Notes under the pieces: generated by a model
What the model saw: only the letters and a program-made list of their open reading frames with translations
Told to the model about the DNA's origin: nothing
Database searches by the model: none
Part shown: one piece after another, positions 25,650-34,648 of the stretch
Position numbering within the stretch: position 1 is the first letter of the stretch
Layout: the number at the start of each line of letters is the position of its first letter
Position numbers and translations under genes: made by a program
From: Paenibacillus taichungensis
GTDB lineage: Bacteria > Bacillota > Bacilli > Paenibacillales > Paenibacillaceae
Reading direction: 5' to 3'
Length of the DNA stretch: 64,000 nt
Assembly (NCBI RefSeq): GCF_013359905.1
Contig: NZ_JABMCC010000118.1
Location: forward strand, 558,001 to 622,000

Positions 25650-26573
25650 CTATCTAGCTTCCGCCTTTGACCACAATGCCTCTGACAATTCGCTCAGCGT
25701 ATCCTGCATGGCCAGCTTCTCTCGCCAGTGTGCCGGAATGCCGCTTAATCCATAGTACGCCCCGGCAATTTGCCCATATACCGCTCCCGTGGTGTCCGCA
25801 TCATCACCCAGATTCACTGCCAGCAGCGCCCCCTCTTCGAAGATCGATGATTGATGGAATGCCCATAACGCTGCTTCAAGTGAACGAACAACATAGCCGC
25901 TCCCCTGAATATCAGGCGGTGCTTTATCCCGGTATGATCCCTGGACTATTTCTTCAATCGCTGGTGAAAAAGATTTCTCTTCCCTCCACTGACGGCAGGT
26001 AGCAGGCCGTAATATGACATCCTTGTCCGCTCCGCGCAGTCCTGCAACCAATATTGCTGCCAGCACTTCACATGCTTCCACACTTTCAACAGCAGCATGT
26101 GTCGTTCTGGAACTCAACCCAGCATACCGCACTGCTTGATCCGGCTGGTTGGCATATGCCATAGCTACAGGTGCGAGCCGCATAATTGATCCATTCCCAG
26201 CAGTCATCGGGTTGGTTGAACCACTATACGCTTCACCGGTTGCTGCAAACCGTTCAAGGGCACTGCGAGTAGCCCCGCCAATATCAAAGCAGGTTCCTGT
26301 ACTGCTCATATAACCCACCTGATACCAATTCGTATATCTGCGCATCTGATCCCCGGGATCAAAGATCTCTTTTCTCACCAAGCTTTCTGCCAGACACAGG
26401 GCCATCGACGTATCATCCGTCCACTGTCCAGGTGCCAAATCGAATACCCCGCCGCCCACAATATCGGTAACAGGCTTAAATGTGCCGGGACTGCTGAATT
26501 CCACTGTAGTTCCCAGTGCATCTCCCGCGGCAAGCCCAATCAAACAACCTTGGAAACGATCCTTATACAGCAT
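25650..26573 (-). CDS. ADP-ribosylglycohydrolase family protein
   Basis: Enzyme of 307 aa of the DraG/ARH fold, which removes ADP-ribose from proteins or small molecules using a dinuclear metal centre. Metal ligands are visible in WTDDTSM (51-57) and GDDADTTGAVYGQIAGA near residues 256-272; GLAAGDALGTTVEF marks the N-terminus. The start lies behind a strong GGAGGGATC site. Whether it acts on ADP-ribosylated protein or another ADP-ribose conjugate is unknown. No matching ADP-ribosyltransferase is nearby. Confidence 0.9.
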   Translation of the reverse strand: MLYKDRFQGCLIGLAAGDALGTTVEFSSPGTFKPVTDIVGGGVFDLAPGQWTDDTSMALCLAESLVRKEIFDPGDQMRRYTNWYQVGYMSSTGTCFDIGGATRSALERFAATGEAYSGSTNPMTAGNGSIMRLAPVAMAYANQPDQAVRYAGLSSRTTHAAVESVEACEVLAAILVAGLRGADKDVILRPATCRQWREEKSFSPAIEEIVQGSYRDKAPPDIQGSGYVVRSLEAALWAFHQSSIFEEGALLAVNLGDDADTTGAVYGQIAGAYYGLSGIPAHWREKLAMQDTLSELSEALWSKAEAR

Positions 26574-27098
26574 CTTCGATCCCTCCTCCGCGATTTAACT
26601 CTCAAATGACTTCTTCCATTCTCCCACATGGCTTGATATGGCGTAAAGAATTTTAATAGGTTAGTTCGATTGCAAATTTATTTTAACCCTATGCTGAGTT
26701 GCCTTTCTTCTATTATAAAAGTGTCGAAAGCTGTTGAACGGTTGAATTATCCAAAATTTCTTAAAAAAAGTTTGATACGTTTAAACTGAAAATACAGGTT
26801 TTCCAGTACACCGCTTACACGCAAAGGGTATAACGTTTTTCCACTTTTACAATTTTCTGAAAACACATCATCCATGTGCAAGTTTTACATGTAAACAATC
26901 ATAACGCGCTTGACCCTTCCGTTTGTCCTATGTTACGGTTTTATTAGCTTATACACCTGTTTTTTCCCAAATTAATATTTATAACTCAGCTTTCGCGTCA
27001 ACTAATGTACCGCAAGTCAAAAGATTACGGAGTGTATTTGCAGAGAAATTCATTTAGCTTTATCCCAAAACTAATTCTGAAACAGGAGGAACAAATTT
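26574..27098. other. 525-bp intergenic region upstream of the HAD-mtlD operon
   Basis: AT-rich and without a supported gene. It contains a perfect 12-bp palindrome TTTACATGTAAA (26884-26895), a TTGACC -35-like box (26910-26915), and TACGGT 18 bp beyond it as a poor -10. CCGT/ACGG half-sites sit in the spacer. The layout suggests an activator-dependent promoter with a long (about 160-nt) leader, but I see no riboswitch I can name. The minus-strand promoter of the ADP-ribosylglycohydrolase gene must also lie here. Confidence 0.5.
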
Positions 27099-27767
27099 AT
27101 GATTAAGGCACTGGTTTTTGATTTCGATGGAACGATTATTGATACGGAGACAGCATGGTATGTTGCTTTTCGTGATGCCTACAAGGAACACGGCGTAGAC
27201 TTAACCCTGGAGATGTACTCGCAATGCATCGGTACCAGTCTGAAAACATTTAATCCTTATGAGTACCTCATCACAGATTTGAATCTTCCGATCGATCGGG
27301 AAGCGTTCAGGGAATCCGTTCAGTTGCATCATGCAACATTAATGAACAAAGAACAGGTAAGACCCGGTATCCAGAACTACCTGGAAGCTGCACGCAAAGC
27401 TGGATTGAAACTTGCTGTCGCTTCAAGCTCCAAACGAGAGTGGGTTGAACAGCATCTGGAGCAGCTCAAGCTGAAGGATTACTTTGAAGTCATTCGCACC
27501 GCAGATGATGTTGCCCATGTGAAGCCTGATCCTGCATTGTACAATCAAGCACTTGAAGCCCTTGGAGTAACTGCAGACGAAGCCGTAGCGATTGAGGATT
27601 CACCTAACGGCGCGCGTGCAGCTGCTGCGGCTGGTATTCACTGCGTTGTCATCTCGAATACCATTACCGGGACACTTGATTTCGATATGCCTCACCAACG
27701 GCTGTCATGCCTGACCGACCTCGAATTTAACGATTTGATTTCGAAACCACTCGTCACTACGGTCTAA
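27099..27767 (+). CDS. HAD-family phosphatase (possible mannitol-1-phosphatase)
   Basis: Haloacid-dehalogenase phosphatase/phosphomutase of 222 aa. Motif I is DFDGTIIDTE (D8, D10), motif II lies in AVASSSKREW, motif III is KPDPALY and motif IV is EDSPNGARAA. A helical cap is present, as in beta-phosphoglucomutase. AGGAGG precedes the ATG. It is 47 bp upstream of mtlD and clearly co-transcribed. Its likely substrate is therefore mannitol-1-phosphate; a generic sugar-phosphatase role is the alternative. Confidence 0.88.
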   Translation: MIKALVFDFDGTIIDTETAWYVAFRDAYKEHGVDLTLEMYSQCIGTSLKTFNPYEYLITDLNLPIDREAFRESVQLHHATLMNKEQVRPGIQNYLEAARKAGLKLAVASSSKREWVEQHLEQLKLKDYFEVIRTADDVAHVKPDPALYNQALEALGVTADEAVAIEDSPNGARAAAAAGIHCVVISNTITGTLDFDMPHQRLSCLTDLEFNDLISKPLVTTV

Positions 27768-27814
27768 AGACTGAACGAATTTCGCATTTCAAACTTTAAA
27801 GGGGGAGTTCACAC

Positions 27815-28987
27815 ATGAAAGCTGTACATTTTGGTGCGGGCAATATTGGCCGCGGATTTATCGGTCATATGTTGTCCGCTTCCGATTATGAAGTCTGCTT
27901 TGTCGCACGTAACCCGAAGAAAATCGCCATGCTTCAAAAGAGGCAGGAATATCCCATTACCCTCGCAAATGCGGATCAGGATACAACGATTGTGAATAAC
28001 GTAACCGCCATTAGTGTCGGCGAACAGGATCGCGTTGCTGAAGTGATTGCTTCAGCAGATCTGATCACAACAGCCGTCGGTGTATCGGCGCTGGAAGATA
28101 TCGCTGAACCGATCGCCAAAGGCATCTATCTGCGTATGAAAAATAATAATTCTGCACCACTTCACATTATCGCTTGCGAAAATGCCATCGGAGGCAGCAC
28201 TCGGTTGAAAAAACGGGTATATCCGTTTCTGGATGTAGAAACCCGTGAAAAAGCAGAACGTTATGTCTCATTCCCCAATGCAGCGGTTGACCGCATCGTC
28301 CCCGCTCAGAATCATAAAGACCCGCTACAAGTTACCGTTGAGCCTTTCTATGAATGGGTGGTTCATCGCCCTGCACTGCTGGAAGGATTTAAGGAAATTG
28401 AAGGTGTGCACTATGTGGACTCTCTTGAACCTTATATTGAGCGCAAAATGTTTACGGTAAATACCGGTCACTGCGTTGCCGCATACTTCGGATATCTTGA
28501 AGGATTTAAGACGATCCGGCAAGCTATGAGTCATGCACCTCTTCGTGCCAAGGTACGCAAAGTGATGGAAGAAACCGGAGCCATGCTCATCGCCAAGCAC
28601 GGTTTTAATCCACAGAAACACAGCAAATATATCGATACGATTCTCGAACGTTTTGCCAATCCGAACCTGACGGATCAGGTAACACGGGTCGGACGTTCGC
28701 CCCTTCGCAAGTTATCGCCTTACGACCGGCTTGTTCGCCCAGCGATGCAGGCCTGCGAATTCGGAATTGAAATTCCTCATTTAACTTCCGCTATGGCAGC
28801 CGCGATGCTGTTCAATCATGAACATGACGAGGAAGCTATAAAGCTCCAACACCTGATTCGCGAAGATGGCGTCTCTGCCTTCATTCGTGAGCGCATGGGA
28901 ATTCCCGACGAACATCCCGTCCATCAGCATGCCGTTGCCCGTTATGAAGAGCTCAAAGGGCGACAGGAATCAACCATCTTAACCTGA
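27815..28987 (+). CDS. mtlD: Mannitol-1-phosphate 5-dehydrogenase
   Basis: NAD-dependent enzyme of 390 aa interconverting fructose-6-P and mannitol-1-P. The nucleotide motif is GAGNIGRGFIGHML (7-20); the conserved active-site region is HIIACENAIGG and KMFTVNTGHCVAAYFGYLEG. Length and blocks fit MtlD. There is no mtlA, mtlF or mtlR in the neighbourhood, and the partner is a HAD phosphatase, which points to mannitol formation rather than use. A bidirectional terminator follows. Confidence 0.95.
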   Translation: MKAVHFGAGNIGRGFIGHMLSASDYEVCFVARNPKKIAMLQKRQEYPITLANADQDTTIVNNVTAISVGEQDRVAEVIASADLITTAVGVSALEDIAEPIAKGIYLRMKNNNSAPLHIIACENAIGGSTRLKKRVYPFLDVETREKAERYVSFPNAAVDRIVPAQNHKDPLQVTVEPFYEWVVHRPALLEGFKEIEGVHYVDSLEPYIERKMFTVNTGHCVAAYFGYLEGFKTIRQAMSHAPLRAKVRKVMEETGAMLIAKHGFNPQKHSKYIDTILERFANPNLTDQVTRVGRSPLRKLSPYDRLVRPAMQACEFGIEIPHLTSAMAAAMLFNHEHDEEAIKLQHLIREDGVSAFIRERMGIPDEHPVHQHAVARYEELKGRQESTILT

Positions 28988-29038
28988 TTAACAATAGGTC
29001 AAAGAGTTTGATCCCGCAAACTGAATAGACATACGAAC

Positions 29039-29086
29039 AAAAAGCCGGGAGGAACCTATGCTTATCGCATCGTTCCTTCCGGCTTT
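29039..29086. terminator. Bidirectional terminator between mtlD and a lipoprotein gene
   Basis: AAAGCCGG-g-AGGAAC (29041-29055) pairs with GTTCCT-t-CCGGCTTT (29072-29086). A and T tracts flank the stem on both sides, serving the convergent genes. Confidence 0.88.
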
Positions 29087-29124
29087 TCAAACTCACGGCA
29101 TACATATTTATTATCGAAGCACGC

Positions 29125-30012
29125 TTACTCGTTCATGATGGAATTGATGGAGGCATAAACCATAGGCAGGAAGCCCTCTGAAGGTTCGCCAACCGGTGCA
29201 TGGATATGGAAAGCGAAGCCATTGCCATCCAACTCTTTCACGATGAAATACTCCGTTTTCTTATTGTTTTGAGACATCATGAACAATTTTGCCTCTTTCA
29301 TCGGACCATTGCTAAGCTTTTCCTCACTTAATTGCTTGACCGCTCCGGTTTCTGACAGATCTTTCTTAGCATCCACTTTCAGTTCATTCAGGTTATAATC
29401 CGAAGGCAGTTTTTCAATCTCGACCTCGTAATCCGGATCAATCTTCATGGTCAATTCATGATCATCCGCATCGTAAACCATTGGTTCAAACACATATAAT
29501 GAATACCCTTTGCCTTGAGCCAGTGTAACCGGGCGCTTTTCGGTCATGCCTTCCACGGTCACTTCCAGCTCAGATGTTTTGGCACGATCAGATGTAACAT
29601 TACCACCTGCATTCGTACCGTTACCATCATTGGACTCGACCTTGGCGATTTCCGTAAGCACCAGCTGTTTAATCGTTGTATCGCCTTGAATGGCTTTCTC
29701 TACATATTTGAATTGAACGGAATCTTCATCGTCAATGTCATCCAAAGATTTCTGCAGATCTTCACCCACCTGGAAAGACATCGGTTCCTCTTTCACACGA
29801 ATTTCAACCGTGTGCGGATCTGCCCATCCGGTCAAAATGCCTTCCGCTTCAATCACAGCACTTTCCTCAGGCTGCTTCCCTGGTGCCGGTGTCTGTTCTT
29901 CTGTATTATTCGCGGGTGGTTGAGCAGTAGGGCTACTATTGCCGCAGGCCACAAGCGAGAATCCCATAACCAAAACAAGTAATGATGCACTAATATTCAT
30001 AGTATTTCGCAT
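29125..30012 (-). CDS. Hypothetical lipoprotein, 295 aa
   Basis: Lipoprotein signal with lipobox LVAC (C23), then a Pro/Glu/Gln-rich linker (about 25-52). Residues 55-110 (ILTGWADPHTVEIRVKEEPMSFQV...) resemble small beta-barrel modules found in Bacilli envelope proteins. A second domain (about 150-295, KRPVTLAQGKGYSLYVFEP...) ends in FHIHAPVGEPSEGFLPMVYASI. I do not recognise a named family. GGAGGTG lies ahead of the ATG. It is followed upstream by the YkyA and deacetylase genes on the same strand, so an envelope role is likely. Confidence 0.75.
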   Translation of the reverse strand: MRNTMNISASLLVLVMGFSLVACGNSSPTAQPPANNTEEQTPAPGKQPEESAVIEAEGILTGWADPHTVEIRVKEEPMSFQVGEDLQKSLDDIDDEDSVQFKYVEKAIQGDTTIKQLVLTEIAKVESNDGNGTNAGGNVTSDRAKTSELEVTVEGMTEKRPVTLAQGKGYSLYVFEPMVYDADDHELTMKIDPDYEVEIEKLPSDYNLNELKVDAKKDLSETGAVKQLSEEKLSNGPMKEAKLFMMSQNNKKTEYFIVKELDGNGFAFHIHAPVGEPSEGFLPMVYASINSIMNE

Positions 30013-30154
30013 ATGAACACCTCCGTTAGCTTATACGCAATGATGTTTGTCCATGTTGCCTGACTTGTTAACTTGACAGCTTAGTATTACTTACACGGCT
30101 GACCCGTCGCTCAATCATAGAAAGTGTTCAATGCTTCTTTGACACCATGAATAC

Positions 30155-30808
30155 TCAGCCGGCTTGCTCCATTTGCACAAGTTTCGCATTGGCTCCGTTA
30201 AAAGCTTTTGTCTGCTTGTTAAACTGCTGTCTTAACTCGGCAACTTTGGCATATTGGCTGTTCCGTTCCCGAATCGCACGTTTGATTTTAACCAAATTGG
30301 GCTCCACATTGCCTCTCATCAATGCATATAACTGCTCGTCCGCATCAAGGCTCTGCCTATAGGAGGCAACAAAAGCTTCAAATGACGCAGCTCTTTGCTC
30401 ATACTGATCCAATACCGTGTGCGCTTGAGCCAGGTTCTCTTCCTTTTCAAAGGATAACTGATCCAACGAAGTTCGCAGCTCTTCCATCTGTTCTTTAGTC
30501 CGGCTCATCACTGCTTCAGCTTGTTCCAGCAGTGTTCTTCGCTCGGCAATATGTCCGTCTGCCTGATCGAGCAAGGCCTCCAGATTACTGTTTTTGTTCT
30601 TTCCTTTACTCAGTATCGATCCGTATAATTCCATGTCTTCCCGTTCATGATGAACAAGTTCCTTCAGGCTCTGGTTCATCTCCTGATCGGTAAGAATTAA
30701 TTGATTGACTTGATTTGCCGCAGGTTCCTGTGGCCGACCGCAAGCACTAACAAGCAGAGCCAGCAATATGCTGACCCCGGCCAGAGCTATCTTTTTTCTT
30801 TTAAGCAC
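30155..30808 (-). CDS. ykyA: YkyA-like cell-wall lipoprotein
   Basis: Lipoprotein of 217 aa (lipobox VSAC, C23) consisting almost entirely of long coiled-coil helices, as in the YkyA family (putative cell-wall binding lipoprotein, PF10368). Typical blocks are VHHEREDMELYGSIL, LDQADGHIAERR and ASFEAFVASYRQSLDADEQLYALM. GTG at 30808 has GGAGG 9 bp ahead and gives the shortest sensible signal peptide; the open frame to 30832 begins with TTG without a site. It is 41 bp downstream of the polysaccharide deacetylase gene. Confidence 0.85.
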   Translation of the reverse strand: MLKRKKIALAGVSILLALLVSACGRPQEPAANQVNQLILTDQEMNQSLKELVHHEREDMELYGSILSKGKNKNSNLEALLDQADGHIAERRTLLEQAEAVMSRTKEQMEELRTSLDQLSFEKEENLAQAHTVLDQYEQRAASFEAFVASYRQSLDADEQLYALMRGNVEPNLVKIKRAIRERNSQYAKVAELRQQFNKQTKAFNGANAKLVQMEQAG

Positions 30809-30849
30809 CTCGGGGTGCCTCCTCTCTTGCAACTGCTATGTTGTTATTC

Positions 30850-31752
30850 TTACAGGCGGGTGTCTGCGCTAAAATTGGATACCCAATGTGCATTCGGATC
30901 GTAGACCTCAAACTCATAACCCCGATCTTCGAGCAGTTTCAAAATGCGTGGCAGTGCCTGTACCGTTTGCTCGCGCTCATGCATCAGAATCACTTCCTTA
31001 TCCCGATGTACACTGCTGCTAACCCGTTCCACGATTTTGTCCGGCTGACCAGGAAGATTCCAGTCGAGGGAGTCGGTGGTCCAATCCCACATTTTGAATC
31101 CAGCCGCAGCAATATCGCCCCTGAAGGATTCTCCGATCTGGGGACTACTGCCATACGGAGCACGAATCAGATGCGGCGTAAAACCGATCAGATCCTGGAC
31201 CATCTTCTGCTCCTTTTTGAACTCCTTCACAAAGTTAGAGGAGCTTCCGCTCTTATACAATTTGTTATAGTTATGTGTCATGCTGTGAAGGCCCGGATAA
31301 CTGCCCTCTTTGACAAGCCGCTCCACTGCTTCCTTGTGTTGATTCAACTGGCGTCCAATCATGAAAAAAGTTGCTTTTGCCTCATGCTGTTTCAAAATAT
31401 CCAGCAGTTGATCGGTATATACACTTGGTCCATCATCAAACGTTATGTATGCCAGCTTGCGCACCTGACCCTTGAACCGCGCAGGCTCCTCTTTGGACTC
31501 CGGTGTCATTTCAATCATGCCAAGCTTTGTTGGCTGTTCAATCGCAGCTACTGGCGGAGGTGCTACATAATCCTTGATCCAGTGCGTCATGCCAATGAAT
31601 GCATATGTTAAACCGATAATGAGCAGTGCCAGAAGCGCCAGCGCAGCACTCAGTCTCCCATACCGGATTTTTCTTCTTCCATGCGTCTTGGTTCGGCTTG
31701 TTCTATGCGGAATGCCGCCACTCTCTCCCGCTCTCTGTTGTTGAACTCTCAC
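30850..31752 (-). CDS. Membrane-anchored polysaccharide deacetylase
   Basis: NodB-homology deacetylase of 300 aa. A basic N-terminus and one membrane segment (33-55) anchor it with the catalytic domain outside. The motifs are TFDDGPS (104-110, catalytic and metal aspartates), HSMTH (156-160, metal histidines), RAPYG (197-201), WDWTTDSLDW and the C-terminal ILMHE. It probably deacetylates N-acetyl groups of peptidoglycan or another wall glycan. It forms an operon with the YkyA-like gene. GTG start with AGGAAG 10 bp ahead. Confidence 0.92.
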   Translation of the reverse strand: MRVQQQRAGESGGIPHRTSRTKTHGRRKIRYGRLSAALALLALLIIGLTYAFIGMTHWIKDYVAPPPVAAIEQPTKLGMIEMTPESKEEPARFKGQVRKLAYITFDDGPSVYTDQLLDILKQHEAKATFFMIGRQLNQHKEAVERLVKEGSYPGLHSMTHNYNKLYKSGSSSNFVKEFKKEQKMVQDLIGFTPHLIRAPYGSSPQIGESFRGDIAAAGFKMWDWTTDSLDWNLPGQPDKIVERVSSSVHRDKEVILMHEREQTVQALPRILKLLEDRGYEFEVYDPNAHWVSNFSADTRL

Positions 31753-31981
31753 TTCCAGGCCACTTCCTTACTTTCATTTTTTCCCGATTATTGGTACATT
31801 ATATCGTTTCATGTCTCTATATAGAAGATTAATAGAAAAATGGTCCTGGAGAATGACAGAATAGTTACAAGCCCGGTTACAATCTACTTATCTATTTCTT
31901 TTCTTATGCTTTTCCTGCGGATACAATCTCCTGTATAATAAATTGATTTACGCCATTTGACTTCAAGAAGGAGCTACATCC

Positions 31982-32926
31982 ATGACTAGCTTGAACCGTG
32001 CCGGCAGATCGATCTTTCTGCTATTCTTTGTCGGCATTATTGCCATTTCGTTTTCTTCCATCTTTGTACGCTGGTCCACAGCCGACGTCGCCGTCATCGC
32101 GATGTACCGACTGTTCCTCACCAATCTGCTGATGCTGCCTTTTGTGTGGAAATATCGGCACGAGATGATGCGTTTAAACTTCAGACAGTGGGCTTTACTG
32201 CTCGCATCCGGCGTGATGCTTGCACTGCACTTTCTGCTCTGGATGGGATCGCTTCGGCTTACGAGTGTAGCCAGTTCAACGGTCATTCTCGCTTTGGAGC
32301 CTATATTAATTCTCGCCGGTTCCGTCTGGCTGTTCAAAGCCAAAATCAATCGCATGATGATCATCGGTATGGGCGTTGCCCTGCTTGGATCGATCGCTAT
32401 TGGAGCTGGAGATTTCCAGTTGGCAGGCACAGCGCTACGGGGGGATATTCTTTCTTTGCTCGGAACGATCGCTGTGGCGGTACACATGCTGCTTGGACAG
32501 TTTTTGCGTGCCGGACTAAGTGCCTTTTCGTATAACTTCTGGGTATTTTTCGTAGCTGCCTGTACGCTTGCGGTATATAATCTGGTTAATGGTCACCCGT
32601 TTGGCGGTTATGCGGCTTCTGAGTGGGGAATTTTCCTGTTGCTCGCAATCGTGCCAACCATCTTTGGGCATTATCTCTTCAACTGGCTGCTTCAATATAT
32701 GAATGCTACGACAGTATCGATGGGGGTACTGGGCGAACCTGTATTTTCCTCACTGCTCGCCTGGGTGCTACTCGGTGAATCCCTCAACGGGCTTCAGATG
32801 TCTGCCGGGGTTGTCATTATTTTCGGGGTATGGATCTTCATTCGGTATGGCAAAACCAAACCACAGCCCATTCCCTCAGATGCTCCTGTAGCTGGAAAAG
32901 GACCAGTCGAACCTACAGCGGTGTAA
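31982..32926 (+). CDS. EamA/DMT family transporter
   Basis: Ten predicted membrane segments in two EamA repeats, 314 aa. FVGIIAISFSSIFVRWS opens the first repeat; VPTIFGHYLFNWLLQYMNATTVSMGVLGEPVFSSLLAWVLLGE marks the second. AAGGAG lies 8 bp before the ATG. Drug/metabolite exporters of this type move small metabolites or amino acids; the substrate is unknown. The C-terminal tail is hydrophilic (KPQPIPSDAPVAG). Confidence 0.9.
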   Translation: MTSLNRAGRSIFLLFFVGIIAISFSSIFVRWSTADVAVIAMYRLFLTNLLMLPFVWKYRHEMMRLNFRQWALLLASGVMLALHFLLWMGSLRLTSVASSTVILALEPILILAGSVWLFKAKINRMMIIGMGVALLGSIAIGAGDFQLAGTALRGDILSLLGTIAVAVHMLLGQFLRAGLSAFSYNFWVFFVAACTLAVYNLVNGHPFGGYAASEWGIFLLLAIVPTIFGHYLFNWLLQYMNATTVSMGVLGEPVFSSLLAWVLLGESLNGLQMSAGVVIIFGVWIFIRYGKTKPQPIPSDAPVAGKGPVEPTAV

Positions 32927-33025
32927 CTTGCGTTTGTATTAGGATTTTTGTAAAAAACAACTGGGACCTGCATCACGCAGATTCCGGTTGAATCCATCCA
33001 ACTACATATAAGGCGGTGTGTTTTC

Positions 33026-33862
33026 ATGAAAAATATTGTATCCATGCGCTGGCTGCTCGCCAGAATGTATGAACCAGATGTCGTCATTGCCGATTGCCGA
33101 TTCCTGCTCGGTCAACCGGATGCCGGAAGACAAGCCTATGAAGCTGGACATATTCCTGGTGCAGTTTATCTCGATCTGGAAAAGGATCTATCCGCTCCTG
33201 TATCTACCCACGGAGGACGTCACCCGCTACCAGATCCGGCTGAACTGGCAACTCGTCTCTCCAAAGCAGGCATCGGCTCGAATGCACGTATTATTGCCTA
33301 CGATGACCAAGGTGGTATGAACGCATCGCGGTTGTGGTGGTTACTTCGTTACCTGGGACATGAACAGGTGTATGTCATGGACGAAGGGCTCTCCGCCTGG
33401 CAGAATGCCAAGTTTCCAGTGACTACGGATGTGCCGGTTCAGATTCCAGCTTCGTTTGAGGTGAATGTGCAGTCAGGACTTTTGGCGAGTGTTGAGGATG
33501 TGCAGCAAGCATCTGCTGACGGCTCAGCTGTACTAATCGACTCCCGTGATGCTCGCCGCTATGCGGGTCTAGAGGAACCCATTGATGCCAAGGCCGGACA
33601 TATTCCGGGTGCGGTGAATTATTTTTGGAAAGATGTGTTGGACTGGGATGGACGTTGGACAGATACTGGGGTGTTAGAAGAGCGTTTCAGCAAGCTGGAC
33701 AAGGATGGCGCGATTATCGTGTATTGTGGCTCCGGTGTGTCCGCCTGCCCGAACGTGATTGCGCTCGAAGAAGCGGGATACATGAATGTGAAGTTGTATT
33801 CCGGAAGTTGGTCGGATTGGATTAGTTATGAGGAGAATCCGGTGGCTACCGGGGAAGAATAA
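33026..33862 (+). CDS. Sulfurtransferase (two rhodanese domains)
   Basis: Thiosulfate/3-mercaptopyruvate-type sulfurtransferase of 278 aa. The N-terminal rhodanese domain (1-130) is catalytically silent, with AYDDQGGMNASR where the active loop would be. The C-terminal domain (150-278) carries the active loop YCGSGVSAC with C234. This tandem arrangement is normal for the family. It is 99 bp after the EamA gene and closed by a strong terminator. Confidence 0.93.
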   Translation: MKNIVSMRWLLARMYEPDVVIADCRFLLGQPDAGRQAYEAGHIPGAVYLDLEKDLSAPVSTHGGRHPLPDPAELATRLSKAGIGSNARIIAYDDQGGMNASRLWWLLRYLGHEQVYVMDEGLSAWQNAKFPVTTDVPVQIPASFEVNVQSGLLASVEDVQQASADGSAVLIDSRDARRYAGLEEPIDAKAGHIPGAVNYFWKDVLDWDGRWTDTGVLEERFSKLDKDGAIIVYCGSGVSACPNVIALEEAGYMNVKLYSGSWSDWISYEENPVATGEE

Positions 33863-33870
33863 GAACTAAG

Positions 33871-33897
33871 AGCCCGCGTCAAACGCGGGCTTTTTTT
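33871..33897 (+). terminator. Terminator after the sulfurtransferase gene
   Basis: AGCCCGCGT-caa-ACGCGGGCT followed by six further T, a textbook intrinsic terminator nine bp after the stop. Confidence 0.95.
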
Positions 33898-33924
33898 GTG
33901 CTTTCATTATATCCATGTAGAATT

Positions 33925-34512
33925 TTAGATGCTTAAATTTCCGACTTCTGTAACGCTCAGATTCAGCTTATGTTTTCGGCATACCTCGTAAAAATCTTTT
34001 GAAATAATGGGTTTGAAGATATTTATATAATCCAACATAAAAAATTCATGCTCGCCAATTCGCTCTTCATGAAGGCAAATTTGAGATACAACTTTGACGA
34101 CTTTACGTGGAGGCTGTTGTACAGATGCAGCAATGACCGCTTTGCGCCCATATTCCGAATTTTCATAATCGAAAACATCCAAACGATCAAGTTGATGTGC
34201 AGTCCAATAGGTTTTTTCAACCGAACGACCGTCGTGGTAACACACAGTTGTCGGAATAAACTGTATGTTTGTTTTAGTTCCCTCCAACAGCGCTTTAAAA
34301 CGATCTGATACGTGTCTCGTTCCTGTAATCGTCTCAAAATAATCTACTTTCAGGTTGCGCACCGTAGACAGTAACTCAACCTCTGCCGTTGTCCCCTCTG
34401 GCAGCGGATTCTCTATCGCAACATAATTCATACCTAATTCGGGAGTGAAGGTCGTTCCGCCACTAATAAACCCTCTACGTGGATATTGAGATTCCAGAAA
34501 AAAATAGTTCAT
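33925..34512 (-). CDS. Hypothetical protein, possible Imm11/Imm43-like (DUF1629) fold
   Basis: Cytoplasmic protein of 195 aa with no signal or membrane segment. The pattern TRHVSDRFKALLEGTKTNIQFIPTTV, then YWTAHQLDRLDVFDYENSEYG and a late EHEFFMLDY...ISKDFYEVCRKHKLN, resembles proteins annotated as Imm11/Imm43-type immunity proteins. AGGAG is 10 bp before the ATG. No toxin gene is adjacent, so if the assignment holds it is an orphan immunity gene. The family call is from pattern memory only. Confidence 0.5.
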   Translation of the reverse strand: MNYFFLESQYPRRGFISGGTTFTPELGMNYVAIENPLPEGTTAEVELLSTVRNLKVDYFETITGTRHVSDRFKALLEGTKTNIQFIPTTVCYHDGRSVEKTYWTAHQLDRLDVFDYENSEYGRKAVIAASVQQPPRKVVKVVSQICLHEERIGEHEFFMLDYINIFKPIISKDFYEVCRKHKLNLSVTEVGNLSI

Positions 34513-34648
34513 AGAATGAAGTCTCCTTTCCGAATTAAGTGCTTTTCAATCAATTATACGGGTCAAAAGAATTAAGCAGCTATGCACTATGTAATATGGA
34601 GTACATCTGTCATGTGGCGATGTACTCTTTTGTCGTTTTCGTATGGTC

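Noticed and set aside
30838-31611. Long plus-strand frame of about 257 codons opposite the polysaccharide deacetylase
   Set aside because: It has no protein-family features, and the minus strand carries all NodB motifs.
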